DNA from: Bacteroidales bacterium UBA5349
GTDB lineage: Bacteria > Bacteroidota > Bacteroidia > Bacteroidales > Tenuifilaceae
NCBI GenBank assembly: GCA_002410065.1
Contig: DHQB01000026.1
Coordinates: 124,001 to 188,000, forward strand
Reading direction: 5' to 3'
Length of the DNA stretch: 64,000 bases
Under the pieces are notes generated by a model, which saw only the letters and a list, made by a program, of their open reading frames with translations, made no database searches and was not told the origin of the DNA. Position numbers and translations under genes: made by a program. Shown piece after piece: positions 34,733-43,040 of this stretch (position 1 is the first letter of the stretch; the number at the start of each line of letters is the position of its first letter).

Positions 34733-35680
34733 TTATTTATCGGGTTGGTTCTTTAATTTTTCAATTTGACCCGCAAAGTAAACTCTTTTTTCTGGAAATT
34801 TCAAACATAATTTCTCGTAAATTAAAATTGCTTTGCTATTGCGGCCTTGAGCTATGTGAATAGCAGCCAGTGGTTCGCTAATTGCATCGTCGGGATCCCT
34901 TATTGAATCGAGCGAAATATCCTCTTGCACTTCAGGTAGTTCCTCGGGTCGTTGCCTTGGAATAATACGAGGATTAGTTTCAATAAAGGTATCAATCAGT
35001 ATTGCTTGATCTACAGGTTTATCCTTCTCCTCAATCTTTTGAGCCAACTCTTTATCATCGGAACTCGGCTGCTTTTCTGTGGTTACGGCGGGTATTACTG
35101 GTGCATCATCTCGGTTAAATCTACCAAATCCTGCTTCAGCAAGAGGATCGCTATTGTTAAATCCAACGGGGATTTCCAGTGTATAAAGTTGTGGATCGAG
35201 GTATGCTTCCTCATCGGTTTTGTGATGCCTGGGCTCTGAAGGATCGCCAAGTTCCAGAAGTTCCACATCATAACTTTGCGGGGTTTCAGCAGTACTTGTT
35301 GCATCCTCTTTTATTTCGCCAAGTACGGCAACGTCTTGCGATTCGTCAAGTTGAAAAGTTGCTCCAGCTGTTGGCCTTTCAGGCTGAGAAGAAATTTGCG
35401 ATTCTATTGGGGTAACATCAAGTGGCTTACTTGAAGTTATTTTAGATGTGGCAGGATTTAATGATAAGAATAGATTGTACCTGTTTGGTGATAAAGCCGC
35501 GGTTTGCTTAAGTTTTTGGTTAAAATCGGTTGATTTGGCTGCTTTTTGTCCAATTAGCTCCAATACTCGCGCAGGGTAGAAATACGGATATCGATTTATA
35601 AGATTGCTGAGCAGGCTTATGCCATGCTCATCAATAAGTTTTGGGTTTTCGATAAGTTTATATAACTCCTCCTTTTCCAT
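34733..35680 (-). CDS. conserved TPR-like protein of the lptE-secG operon
   Basis: A 315-residue soluble protein with no signal peptide. The N-terminus (about 1-75) is helical (NPKLIDEHGISLLSNLINRYPYFYPARVLELIGQ). A long acidic, Pro/Ser/Thr-rich linker follows (about 80-260). The last 45 residues (PLAAIHIAQGRNSKAILIYEKLCLKFP) form a TPR-like helix pair. The family is found in Bacteroidota next to lptE and secG, but no function is known to me. It starts 2 bp after lptE ends, so the two are translationally linked. A scaffold role is possible but unsupported. Confidence 0.75.
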   Translation of the reverse strand: MEKEELYKLIENPKLIDEHGISLLSNLINRYPYFYPARVLELIGQKAAKSTDFNQKLKQTAALSPNRYNLFLSLNPATSKITSSKPLDVTPIESQISSQPERPTAGATFQLDESQDVAVLGEIKEDATSTAETPQSYDVELLELGDPSEPRHHKTDEEAYLDPQLYTLEIPVGFNNSDPLAEAGFGRFNRDDAPVIPAVTTEKQPSSDDKELAQKIEEKDKPVDQAILIDTFIETNPRIIPRQRPEELPEVQEDISLDSIRDPDDAISEPLAAIHIAQGRNSKAILIYEKLCLKFPEKRVYFAGQIEKLKNQPDK

Positions 35681-35682
35681 TT

Positions 35683-36234
35683 CTACCAGTTTGCTACAGC
35701 GTTATTAAAAATGTCTTCAACCAATTTTTCAACAATTAAAGCTATCAACTGCTGTTCAACCTGAGATAAATCCTGAGTAGAGCTATAGTCTTCGAAGTGG
35801 CTAAATGTTTTATCGAAATTTTTAGTAGGATCTTTTGAGTTCTCAAATTTAACCCTTACAGCTATTGTTAATCGGTTCTGTGCAGCAGTTTCATTTCCCT
35901 GAATGGCAATTGGAGTCTGTCCATAGCTCCTTATTTCTCCAGTAAAACTTAAATCGCCATACGAAGGTATAACATTTAGACTTGTTTGCGTAATAAACTT
36001 ATTCCTTAAATCTTCCGATAGCTTGGTACTAAGGGTAGGATTAACCATTAATGCCAAATTCTGAAAATAATCTACGCTAACTGTTTTAACATCAGGTGAT
36101 ATAGAGGCACCGGTAAAGGTGTAGTTGACTTTGCAGGATACTGCTAGTAAAACTATACCCAAAACGGTTAAGCCTGCAAAAGTTTTTAATTTCGAGAATC
36201 GAAGTGATGCTTGTTTAATGCTCATGCTAGTCAA
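35683..36234 (-). CDS. lptE: LptE-family lipoprotein of LPS transport
   Basis: A 183-residue Bacteroidota LptE. An N-terminal membrane segment ends in a lipobox (LLAVSC), then the family opening YTFTGASISPDVKTVSVDYF and the LSTKLSEDLRNKF helix. It should bind the LptD barrel and help insert LPS in the outer leaflet. The annotated start overlaps the end of the sigma-54 activator by 8 bp. A later internal Met (MSIKQ) would reduce the overlap. The coupling to the activator and to secG is a conserved arrangement in this phylum. kdsB, which makes activated Kdo for LPS, is divergently placed just beyond the activator. Confidence 0.9.
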   Translation of the reverse strand: MTSMSIKQASLRFSKLKTFAGLTVLGIVLLAVSCKVNYTFTGASISPDVKTVSVDYFQNLALMVNPTLSTKLSEDLRNKFITQTSLNVIPSYGDLSFTGEIRSYGQTPIAIQGNETAAQNRLTIAVRVKFENSKDPTKNFDKTFSHFEDYSSTQDLSQVEQQLIALIVEKLVEDIFNNAVANW

Positions 36235-37477
36235 TGTTGTGCTCTTTAATCTTACGGTACAATGTTCTCTCCGATATACCTAACTCCTGGGCCGCCTGAC
36301 GCCGTTTGCCATTATACTTTTCTAGTGCTTTCTTTATCATCTCTACCTCTTTATCAACAAGCGAGAGCGATTCTTCAACAATCTCTTCAGTATCCTGTAT
36401 ATCAGAATGCTCTTGACTGAAATTTTTCTGTTCAAACCCCGAAGGTTTTGAGGTTTCCACAAACGGTATTCCGTCCTTGTACAAATTTTTTATTAAGCTC
36501 GCATTTTCACTATGTATGTCGATATTGTCTTTTTCACTATGCAGCATATCGAGAACAAGCTTCTTCAGATCGTTCACATCGTTGCGCATATCGAATAGTA
36601 TCTTGTAAAGAATCTCGCGTTCGCTAGAAAACGATGGCTCAGAAATCCCTCCACTCTTGTTAGTAATAATTGCCGGAAGTTTTGTTGGGTTATAATCAGG
36701 AAGATAGCCTAACAACTTGCTGGCCGAAACTAATCTCGACTCCTCAATAACGGATATCTGCTCAGTTACGTTTTTTAGCTGCCTCACATTCCCTGGCCAT
36801 TTGTAGCTAATTAGAACCCTGCGTGCCTCATCGTCTAAGTTTATTGTAGGCATTCGATATTTTTCAGCAAAATCGGAGGCAAACTTTCTGAAAAGCAAAC
36901 TGATGTCCTCTGTACGTTCCCGCAATGGAGCTATATTAATGGGTACAGTGTTGAGCCTATAGTACAAATCTTCGCGAAACCTGCCGTTCTGTATGGCTTC
37001 TATTAAGTTAATATTGGTTGCTGCTATAACCCTAACATCAGTTTTTTGTGCTTTTGAAGAACCTACACGAAGAAACTCTCCCGATTCCAAAACCCGCAAT
37101 AGCCTAACCTGGGTTGAAAGCGGGAGTTCAGCTACTTCATCCAAAAAAAGGGTTCCGCCATCTGCCACTTCAAAGTAACCCTTACGGCTATCATGGGCTC
37201 CTGTAAAGGATCCCTTCTCGTGGCCAAACAGTTCGGAGTCAATTGTTCCCTCGGGAATAGCCCCACAGTTTACGGCAATGTAAGTGCCATGCTTCCGTGC
37301 ACTATACGAGTGGATTATCTGAGGAAAAACCTCCTTACCCGTTCCGCTTTCGCCGGTTATAAGGACTGACAAATCTGTTGGTGCAACCTGTAAACCAATG
37401 TCAATTGCCCTGTTAAGGGCAGGCGAATTGCCAATGATCTCGAACCGTTGTTTTATCCTCTGAATATCTGCTGACAT
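36227..37477 (-). CDS. sigma-54-dependent transcriptional activator
   Basis: A 416-residue enhancer-binding protein. It has almost no N-terminal sensory domain (about 15 residues): the AAA+ domain begins at once (IIGNSPALNRAIDI), with Walker A GESGTGKE near 41-48, the sigma-54 contact loop GSFTGA, Walker B TLFLDEVAELP, and sensor/R-finger segments RFREDLYYRLN. A linker at about 260-370 is acidic and variable. The C-terminus is a Fis-type helix-turn-helix (RRQAAQELGISERTLYRKI). Without a receiver or GAF domain its control must lie in abundance, the C-terminal linker or a partner. First gene of the lptE-secG run. Its targets cannot be read from the window. Confidence 0.92.
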   Translation of the reverse strand: MSADIQRIKQRFEIIGNSPALNRAIDIGLQVAPTDLSVLITGESGTGKEVFPQIIHSYSARKHGTYIAVNCGAIPEGTIDSELFGHEKGSFTGAHDSRKGYFEVADGGTLFLDEVAELPLSTQVRLLRVLESGEFLRVGSSKAQKTDVRVIAATNINLIEAIQNGRFREDLYYRLNTVPINIAPLRERTEDISLLFRKFASDFAEKYRMPTINLDDEARRVLISYKWPGNVRQLKNVTEQISVIEESRLVSASKLLGYLPDYNPTKLPAIITNKSGGISEPSFSSEREILYKILFDMRNDVNDLKKLVLDMLHSEKDNIDIHSENASLIKNLYKDGIPFVETSKPSGFEQKNFSQEHSDIQDTEEIVEESLSLVDKEVEMIKKALEKYNGKRRQAAQELGISERTLYRKIKEHNID

Positions 37478-37500
37478 ATGAATGGGTTAAATAGTACTGA

Positions 37501-37508
37501 CAAAATTA
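37501..37508 (-). promoter_or_regulatory. candidate -7 box for the sigma-54 activator operon
   Basis: The minus strand has an exact TAATTTTG. An ATTG lies 20 bases upstream (37532-37529), a 3-of-4 match to the -33 TTTG. The leader would be about 17 nt. Confidence 0.45.
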
Positions 37509-37628
37509 CATATTTTAACCTTTTTCACCAATACCTATTAAAACTATTTAACTGTTATGGTTGCTAACACACTTATTTAAACTCTGACATTTTTGCTTTT
37601 AGTCTAATCACCATAACAAACGTATTTG

Positions 37629-37636
37629 TACATTTG
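37629..37636 (+). promoter_or_regulatory. candidate -7 box for kdsB
   Basis: TACATTTG, an exact TAnnTTTG. The start site would be near 37642, so translation from the TTG at 37626 is excluded and the ATG at 37659 is favoured. The nearest TTTG upstream is 33 bases away, too far for a normal -33. Confidence 0.45.
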
Positions 37637-37658
37637 TGCTATTATTAACTTCAAAATC

Positions 37659-38432
37659 ATGAAAAAGCCAATGCTTACACTTTGCATTATTCCTGCTCGG
37701 TACGCTTCAACCCGATTCCCAGGCAAACCTCTTGCAAATATCTTGGGCAAACCAATGGTTCAATGGGTTTACGAGAGGGCAGTAAAAGCATTCGAGCATG
37801 TTTACGTTGCTACCGACGACCAAAGAATTGCAGATGCAGTTACCGCTTTTGGCGGAAAGTTTATCATCACATCAACCGAGCATAAAAGCGGAACTGATAG
37901 GTGCGCCGAGGCGCTGGATAAAATCCAAATACAGACCAAAAAAGTGTTCGATATAGTTTTAAATATTCAGGGCGATGAGCCCTTTGTTCATGCTGAACAT
38001 CTTTTAATGCTTGTTAAGCCATTTAGTAAAAAGGATGTAGATATTGCCACACTTGTAAAACCGTTCAGTACAAATGAGGATATTTTTAATCCTAATTGTC
38101 CTAAAGTAGTAGTAAGTACCAATGGTAAAGCACTTTACTTTAGCCGATCAGTAATACCGCATGTTCGTGGAGTTGAAATCACACAATGGGCTACTGAGCA
38201 TACCTATTTCAAGCATTTAGGCCTTTATGCCTATAAAAGTAATGTGCTTATGGATATCTCAAAACTTGAGCAATCGCCCTTGGAGAAAGCAGAGTCGTTA
38301 GAGCAACTTCGTTGGCTTGAGAATGGGTACACCATTTATGCCGGTAAAACTACCATTGAAACCATTGCCATTGATACCCCAGCCGATTTAGAAAGAGCCA
38401 TTGCCTGGGCCGAGAAGAATGAAAGATTTTAA
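37659..38432 (+). CDS. kdsB: 3-deoxy-manno-octulosonate cytidylyltransferase
   Basis: A 257-residue CMP-Kdo synthetase, activating Kdo with CTP for lipid A core synthesis. The opening IIPARYASTRFPGKPLANI is the nucleotide-binding signature, followed by VYVATDDQRIADAV, TSTEHKSGTDRCAEA, VLNIQGDEPFV and the substrate segment HLGLYAYKSNVL. The frame is open from a TTG at 37626, but the ATG at 37659 gives the normal family start. It diverges from the sigma-54 activator-lptE operon, placing two LPS steps back to back. A strong hairpin follows. Confidence 0.96.
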   Translation: MKKPMLTLCIIPARYASTRFPGKPLANILGKPMVQWVYERAVKAFEHVYVATDDQRIADAVTAFGGKFIITSTEHKSGTDRCAEALDKIQIQTKKVFDIVLNIQGDEPFVHAEHLLMLVKPFSKKDVDIATLVKPFSTNEDIFNPNCPKVVVSTNGKALYFSRSVIPHVRGVEITQWATEHTYFKHLGLYAYKSNVLMDISKLEQSPLEKAESLEQLRWLENGYTIYAGKTTIETIAIDTPADLERAIAWAEKNERF

Positions 38433-38466
38433 ACAAAAAAACTCCCTGAATCAGGGAGTTTTTTGT
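38433..38466. terminator. bidirectional terminator between kdsB and the EEP gene
   Basis: ACAAAAAAACTCCCTGA and TCAGGGAGTTTTTTGT form an almost perfect stem of about 15 bp around a minimal loop, with T runs on both strands. It serves the convergent genes ending at 38432 and 38483. Confidence 0.93.
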
Positions 38467-38482
38467 AATTAGTTTGGTTTCT

Positions 38483-39541
38483 CTAGTTAACCTCTTTAAT
38501 AAGTAGAATGTAGGTAGGAAAGTGGTCGGAGTATCCACCCAGATATTGTCCTCCTGCGTGGGTACGTAATGGGTAACCCTTAAATCGCCCAGACTTTTGT
38601 TGTAAGAAGGTTTTGTTAAATACCATTGCTTTATAAAAACGATAGGAAGAAAAGTCTTTATCCATTAGACTTTTGCTTGGTATAACCATATCAAAAAGGC
38701 TCCAAGTATCGCGCCATGCCAAAGTTCCTATACCCTTTTTATAAAAATCGTAAAACGGATTAAACATATCACCTTCCTTCAGTTTACCCACATCGGTTTT
38801 TGCTCTAAGGTGCTTCATTACGCTTTCATTGTCGGGGTTGTCGTTTAGGTCGCCCATATAAACAATTTTAGCGTTAGGGTTAATGTTAAGAACTGAATCG
38901 ATGATATGCCTGCCAAGATCAGCAGCAGCGTTCCTTAAGGGCCTACTTCGGCTCTCACCGCCACTCCGCGATGGCCAATGGCTAACAATAAAGTGAAACT
39001 CTTCGCCATCAAGCAATCCAGAAACAAGGAGTTGATCCCTTGTAAAGAAATCTTCTCTTCCTTCAATTTTAAGCCTATGGCTTATACTGTTTGTTAATTC
39101 AAAATATTCGGGTTGATAAAGCAATGCCACATCTATACCCCTTTTATCAGGCCCATCGTAGTGTACAATATGATAATTACGTCCAGCAATGGCTTTTTGC
39201 CTTACCAAATCTTCAAGTACCGTTCTATTCTCAATTTCTGAAACACCAATAATAGCTGGCCCATGAGGAGTGGCATCGGTACCAATTTTTGAAATAGCCT
39301 CCGATAAGTTCTCGAGTTTTTCATAGTACTTCTTAGAATTCCACTTATTTAAACCTTGAGGCGTGTAATCAATATCGTTAACGTTAGGGGTATCTAAAGT
39401 ATCGAACAAATTCTCAAGATTGTAAAAGGCTATGTTTATCACCCTAAACTGTTTTTCCTTTTGGCTAAATGTTATTAGAGGTATAACCAAAAGTAGGGAT
39501 AGGGTGATTAATTTTAAAAAAGACATTTTACCGTTACGCAT
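38483..39541 (-). CDS. exported endonuclease/exonuclease/phosphatase-family protein
   Basis: A 352-residue EEP-superfamily (DNase I-like) hydrolase with a signal peptide. Active-site motifs are in order: AFYNLENLFD near 40, VSEIENR with the metal-binding Glu, DKRGIDVALLY, SHWPSRSGG with catalytic His, GDLNDNP with Asp/Asn, and YSDHFP at the C-terminus with the final Asp-His pair. Substrate is not set by the motifs: nucleic acid and phosphoesters are both possible. It diverges from the TonB receptor at 39761, with 219 bp between. A start at the second Met (MSFLK, 39526) is equally likely. Confidence 0.88.
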   Translation of the reverse strand: MRNGKMSFLKLITLSLLLVIPLITFSQKEKQFRVINIAFYNLENLFDTLDTPNVNDIDYTPQGLNKWNSKKYYEKLENLSEAISKIGTDATPHGPAIIGVSEIENRTVLEDLVRQKAIAGRNYHIVHYDGPDKRGIDVALLYQPEYFELTNSISHRLKIEGREDFFTRDQLLVSGLLDGEEFHFIVSHWPSRSGGESRSRPLRNAAADLGRHIIDSVLNINPNAKIVYMGDLNDNPDNESVMKHLRAKTDVGKLKEGDMFNPFYDFYKKGIGTLAWRDTWSLFDMVIPSKSLMDKDFSSYRFYKAMVFNKTFLQQKSGRFKGYPLRTHAGGQYLGGYSDHFPTYILLIKEVN

Positions 39542-39699
39542 AATTATGGGTGTTTTTTTCGGTTGTTAAAAATAAATTACATCTCAACATTATGTAAAAT
39601 TAATTAAAAATCAAAAAGATATCGTTTTTTAGGCTGAATTTAGGGGGTTATAAAGGTAATATATTTTTATAATTTTAGGGCTATGTCAACAATAATATC

Positions 39700-39707
39700 T
39701 ATTTTTG
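39700..39707 (+). promoter_or_regulatory. candidate -7 box for the TonB receptor operon
   Basis: TATTTTTG, an exact TAnnTTTG, with TTAG at 39675-39678 as a weak -33 at a 21-base spacing. The leader would be about 47 nt, ending in an A/T-rich stretch next to the ATG, as is common in this phylum. Confidence 0.4.
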
Positions 39708-39760
39708 AAGTTCCCACTTTTGTGAGGATTTAGAAGTAATTAACACTATTTAAAATATAT

Positions 39761-42250
39761 ATGAGAAAAATTCAAGGACTAGCATTTCTGTTTCTTTTCA
39801 CTGCAACGCTTGTAAGTGGGCAAACAGATACGACTACAGTTGTAACAGGCGAAGAGTTTGTTCCTGTAATTACGCTCTCGGCTACCGATTTTGAGAGTGA
39901 TGACGAAGCGCACGATATCTCTGGTTTGCTTCAGGGGTCGCGTGACGTATTTTTATCTACTGCTGGATTCACTTTTGGTGCAGCTAGATTTAGAGTTCGT
40001 GGGTACGATTCGGAAAACTCATCGGTACTTATTAATGGAGTACCTGTGAACGATCCTGAAACTGGTCGTGCATTTTATTCCACTTGGGGTGGACTAAACG
40101 ATGCCATGCGCAATACAGTAAACTCAATTGGGTTGGCAGCATCAGAATATACTTTTGGTGGATTTGCAGGAGTTAACAATATAGAGTTAAGGGCATCTCA
40201 GTATAGACCCGATACTCGCATTACATACTCCTCAGCCAACCGAAGTTACCGCAATAGATTAATGTTTATCCACTCAACTGGCTTAGTTGACGACAAATGG
40301 GCTATGACCATTTCGGGTTCAAAGCGTTGGGCTCAGGAAGGTTACTCTGAGGGTACATTTTACGATGCATATGCTTACTTTTTTTCTGCCGAACGAAAAT
40401 TTAACAACAACCATAGCTTTGGCTTTACAGTATTTGGTTCACCAATGAAAAGTGGCCGCTCTGGCCTTTCAGTTCAAGAGGCATACGATCTAACCGATAA
40501 TCAGTACTATAACCCTAACTGGGGATACCAAAATGGAGAGGTGCGCAACGCAAGGGTTAATAACTACCATAAGCCCATGATTCTGCTTACGCATTTTGGG
40601 AGTTTTGGCAATACTTCAATCAACACAAATGTTGCATATTCGTTTGGTAGGGGAGGCAATACAGCACTCAACTGGTACGATGCAGCCGACCCAAGACCCG
40701 ATTACTATCGCTACCTGCCCAGCTACTATAAAAATGATGACGAATATACGTTTAACAACCTTACTAGCCTTTGGCAAAATAGCGATGATTACAGGCAACT
40801 CAATTGGGATTCGTTTTATAAGGCTAACTCAAAGAACATGTTTGCTGCTCCAGGCGGTATTGTGGGCAATCGTTCAAAGTATATTGTTGAGGAGCGTAGG
40901 AGCGATCATAATCAGTGGACTTTTAACTCAGTAGCTCGCAATCAGCTAAACAGCAATATTATGCTTACAGCAGGATTAGACGTTTCGCTGTTCAAAGGAT
41001 CTCAGTTTAAGGTGATAAGCGATTTGCTCGGAGGCGATTGGTGGATTGACGTTGACCAATTTGCCGAACGCGATTTTGCCGATGAAGATTTGTTTCAAAA
41101 CGATTTAAAGAATCCAAATCGTTTAGTGCAGGTTGGTGATAGGTTTGGATATGATTTTATTGCAAATATTAATAAGGCAGATATTTTTGCACAATCGGAG
41201 TTTACCTATGCTAAGGTCGATTTCTTTGTTGCAGCAAACCTATCGAACACAAAATTCTGGCGTACTGGCAATATGCAAAATGGTCGTTTCCCAAATAACT
41301 CTTATGGCGATTCCGAGAAGCAAGATTTTTATAATTATGGCTTAAAAGGAGGTTTAACCTATAAGATTACGGGGCGACATTATATTGATTTTAATGCTGG
41401 TTACCAGACCCGTGCTCCCTATTTCCGCGATTCGTATATCTCATCACGTGTAAGAGATAATGTTGTGGATGGACTAAAGAGCGAGCAAATTTTAGCAACC
41501 GACCTGAGCTACATTGTTCGTGCACCAATGGTTAAATCTAGGCTAACGGTTTACTACTCCGAGAATAGGGACCAAACATGGAACCGTAGCTTTTACCACG
41601 AGGGATACAGAACCTTTATCAACTATGTTATGACCGATGTTGATACGCGCAACGTAGGCGCTGAACTTGGCGTAGAGGTTAACATTACCCCTGATTGGTC
41701 GGTTAATGCAGTTGGTGCATGGGGACACTATACATACAACTCACGCCCCAATGTAACCATTGCCCGCGATAACGATTACGAGCTACTTGCAGAGAATAGA
41801 ACCGTTTACTTTAAGAACTTTCTAATTGGGGGTTTCCCCCAAGTGGCTGGTTCAATAGGTGCCCGTTACAATGCACCTAAGTACTGGTTTGTTGGAGCAA
41901 ACTTTAACTATTTTGGTAAAATTTATATTGATGCCAACCCCGATCGTAGAACTGAGGCGGCTCTCGATGGTTTAGTTGAATCGGATCCACAATGGAATCA
42001 ATTGCTGGAACAGCAAAAACTAAACGATGGCTATACCCTAGATGTTTTTGCCGGAAAATCGTGGAGAATTGCCCATAAGTATACCATAGCTGCAAACCTA
42101 AGCGTTAGCAATGCATTAAACAATAAGGAACTATCGGTAATTGCTTTTGAGCAGTTGCGTTACGATACGCGCGATATTGAGCGTTTTCCGCCCAAATTTG
42201 CGTATATGTTCGGAGCCAACTATTTCCTAAATGTTAGCTTTACCTTTTAA
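39761..42250 (+). CDS. TonB-dependent receptor
   Basis: An 829-residue outer-membrane receptor. Signal peptide about 1-20, then a plug domain at about 35-150 (FRVRGYDSENSSVLINGVPVNDP) and a 22-strand-type barrel with repeated aromatic-Gly strands, ending in Phe (FLNVSFTF). It lacks the N-terminal carboxypeptidase-regulatory-like domain typical of SusC proteins, and the following genes are not SusD, so this is not a standard glycan locus. It would use energy from an ExbB/ExbD/TonB complex. Two DUF5689 lipoproteins follow at 19 and 9 bp, forming a clear operon. The ligand is unknown. Confidence 0.92.
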   Translation: MRKIQGLAFLFLFTATLVSGQTDTTTVVTGEEFVPVITLSATDFESDDEAHDISGLLQGSRDVFLSTAGFTFGAARFRVRGYDSENSSVLINGVPVNDPETGRAFYSTWGGLNDAMRNTVNSIGLAASEYTFGGFAGVNNIELRASQYRPDTRITYSSANRSYRNRLMFIHSTGLVDDKWAMTISGSKRWAQEGYSEGTFYDAYAYFFSAERKFNNNHSFGFTVFGSPMKSGRSGLSVQEAYDLTDNQYYNPNWGYQNGEVRNARVNNYHKPMILLTHFGSFGNTSINTNVAYSFGRGGNTALNWYDAADPRPDYYRYLPSYYKNDDEYTFNNLTSLWQNSDDYRQLNWDSFYKANSKNMFAAPGGIVGNRSKYIVEERRSDHNQWTFNSVARNQLNSNIMLTAGLDVSLFKGSQFKVISDLLGGDWWIDVDQFAERDFADEDLFQNDLKNPNRLVQVGDRFGYDFIANINKADIFAQSEFTYAKVDFFVAANLSNTKFWRTGNMQNGRFPNNSYGDSEKQDFYNYGLKGGLTYKITGRHYIDFNAGYQTRAPYFRDSYISSRVRDNVVDGLKSEQILATDLSYIVRAPMVKSRLTVYYSENRDQTWNRSFYHEGYRTFINYVMTDVDTRNVGAELGVEVNITPDWSVNAVGAWGHYTYNSRPNVTIARDNDYELLAENRTVYFKNFLIGGFPQVAGSIGARYNAPKYWFVGANFNYFGKIYIDANPDRRTEAALDGLVESDPQWNQLLEQQKLNDGYTLDVFAGKSWRIAHKYTIAANLSVSNALNNKELSVIAFEQLRYDTRDIERFPPKFAYMFGANYFLNVSFTF

Positions 42251-42269
42251 AAAGTAAATTGATGTAATT

Positions 42270-43031
42270 ATGAAAAAGAAAAATAAATATAGAATCCTGT
42301 TATTATCGCTACTAATAGCGGTAATAAGCTTTGGATGCAACGACACTGAATTTGATACCCCTCCAATAAAAACGCTTGTTGATAGTACAGTTCTAACCAT
42401 TACAAACTTAAGGGACAGTTTTCCTAGTGGTTCTCAACACATTTTTACAGGCGATAGTATTTTGTTTGGTGTTGTAACAATGGATGAGAGATCGGGCAAT
42501 ATATACAAGAAACTCTACATACAAGACAACGATCAGGCTGTTGAACTTAGGCTTACAGCATCGAGCAGAGTTCTTGAGGGTGACTCGATAAGAGTAAATT
42601 TAAAAGGAAGTACCCTAGGTTACTATAACCAACAGTTTCAGGTAGATAAACTTGATGTTGCTAACCTAGTTGTACAAGCTTCAGGGCTAAATAAAGAGCC
42701 AATACTTGTTACAATACCCCAACTCGCAGCAAGCGATTTCTCAACCAAGTATCAATCAAAATTAATCAGAATTGATTCTGTTCAGTTTTTGAGTGGTGAA
42801 CTCAATAAAACATATGCAGATGCAGCAAATCAAGCCGATGCAAGCAGAACCCTTCAGGATAATACAGGAAACACTATAATTATTAGAACAAGTGGTTTTT
42901 CCAGCTTTGCCGGAGCGCAGGTTGCTCAGGGTAGTGGTTCAATTATAGCTATTGTTACCCAATACTTTGATACTCGCCAACTGGTAATTAGGAAGCTTAG
43001 TGAAGTAGAACTTGATGGTGAACGATTTTAA
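42270..43031 (+). CDS. DUF5689 lipoprotein
   Basis: A 253-residue lipoprotein with a lipobox ending at Cys23 (SFGC). The mature part contains the DUF5689 pattern: IKTLVDSTVLTITNLRDSF, FTGDSILFGVVTMDERSGNIYKKLYIQD, LRLTASSRVLEGDSIRVNLKGSTLGYY, and a repeated half (IRIDSVQFLSGELNKTYAD, LDGERF). Both halves look OB-fold-like and the family is of unknown function. The ORF lies 19 bp after the receptor and 9 bp before the related 546-residue protein. A surface-exposed partner of the receptor, like SusD, is plausible. Confidence 0.85.
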   Translation: MKKKNKYRILLLSLLIAVISFGCNDTEFDTPPIKTLVDSTVLTITNLRDSFPSGSQHIFTGDSILFGVVTMDERSGNIYKKLYIQDNDQAVELRLTASSRVLEGDSIRVNLKGSTLGYYNQQFQVDKLDVANLVVQASGLNKEPILVTIPQLAASDFSTKYQSKLIRIDSVQFLSGELNKTYADAANQADASRTLQDNTGNTIIIRTSGFSSFAGAQVAQGSGSIIAIVTQYFDTRQLVIRKLSEVELDGERF

Positions 43032-43040
43032 TTTAAAATT

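Noticed and set aside
37626..37658. TTG start for kdsB at 37626
   Set aside because: The TTG lies in the TACATTTG promoter box and adds 11 residues before the normal family start at 37659.
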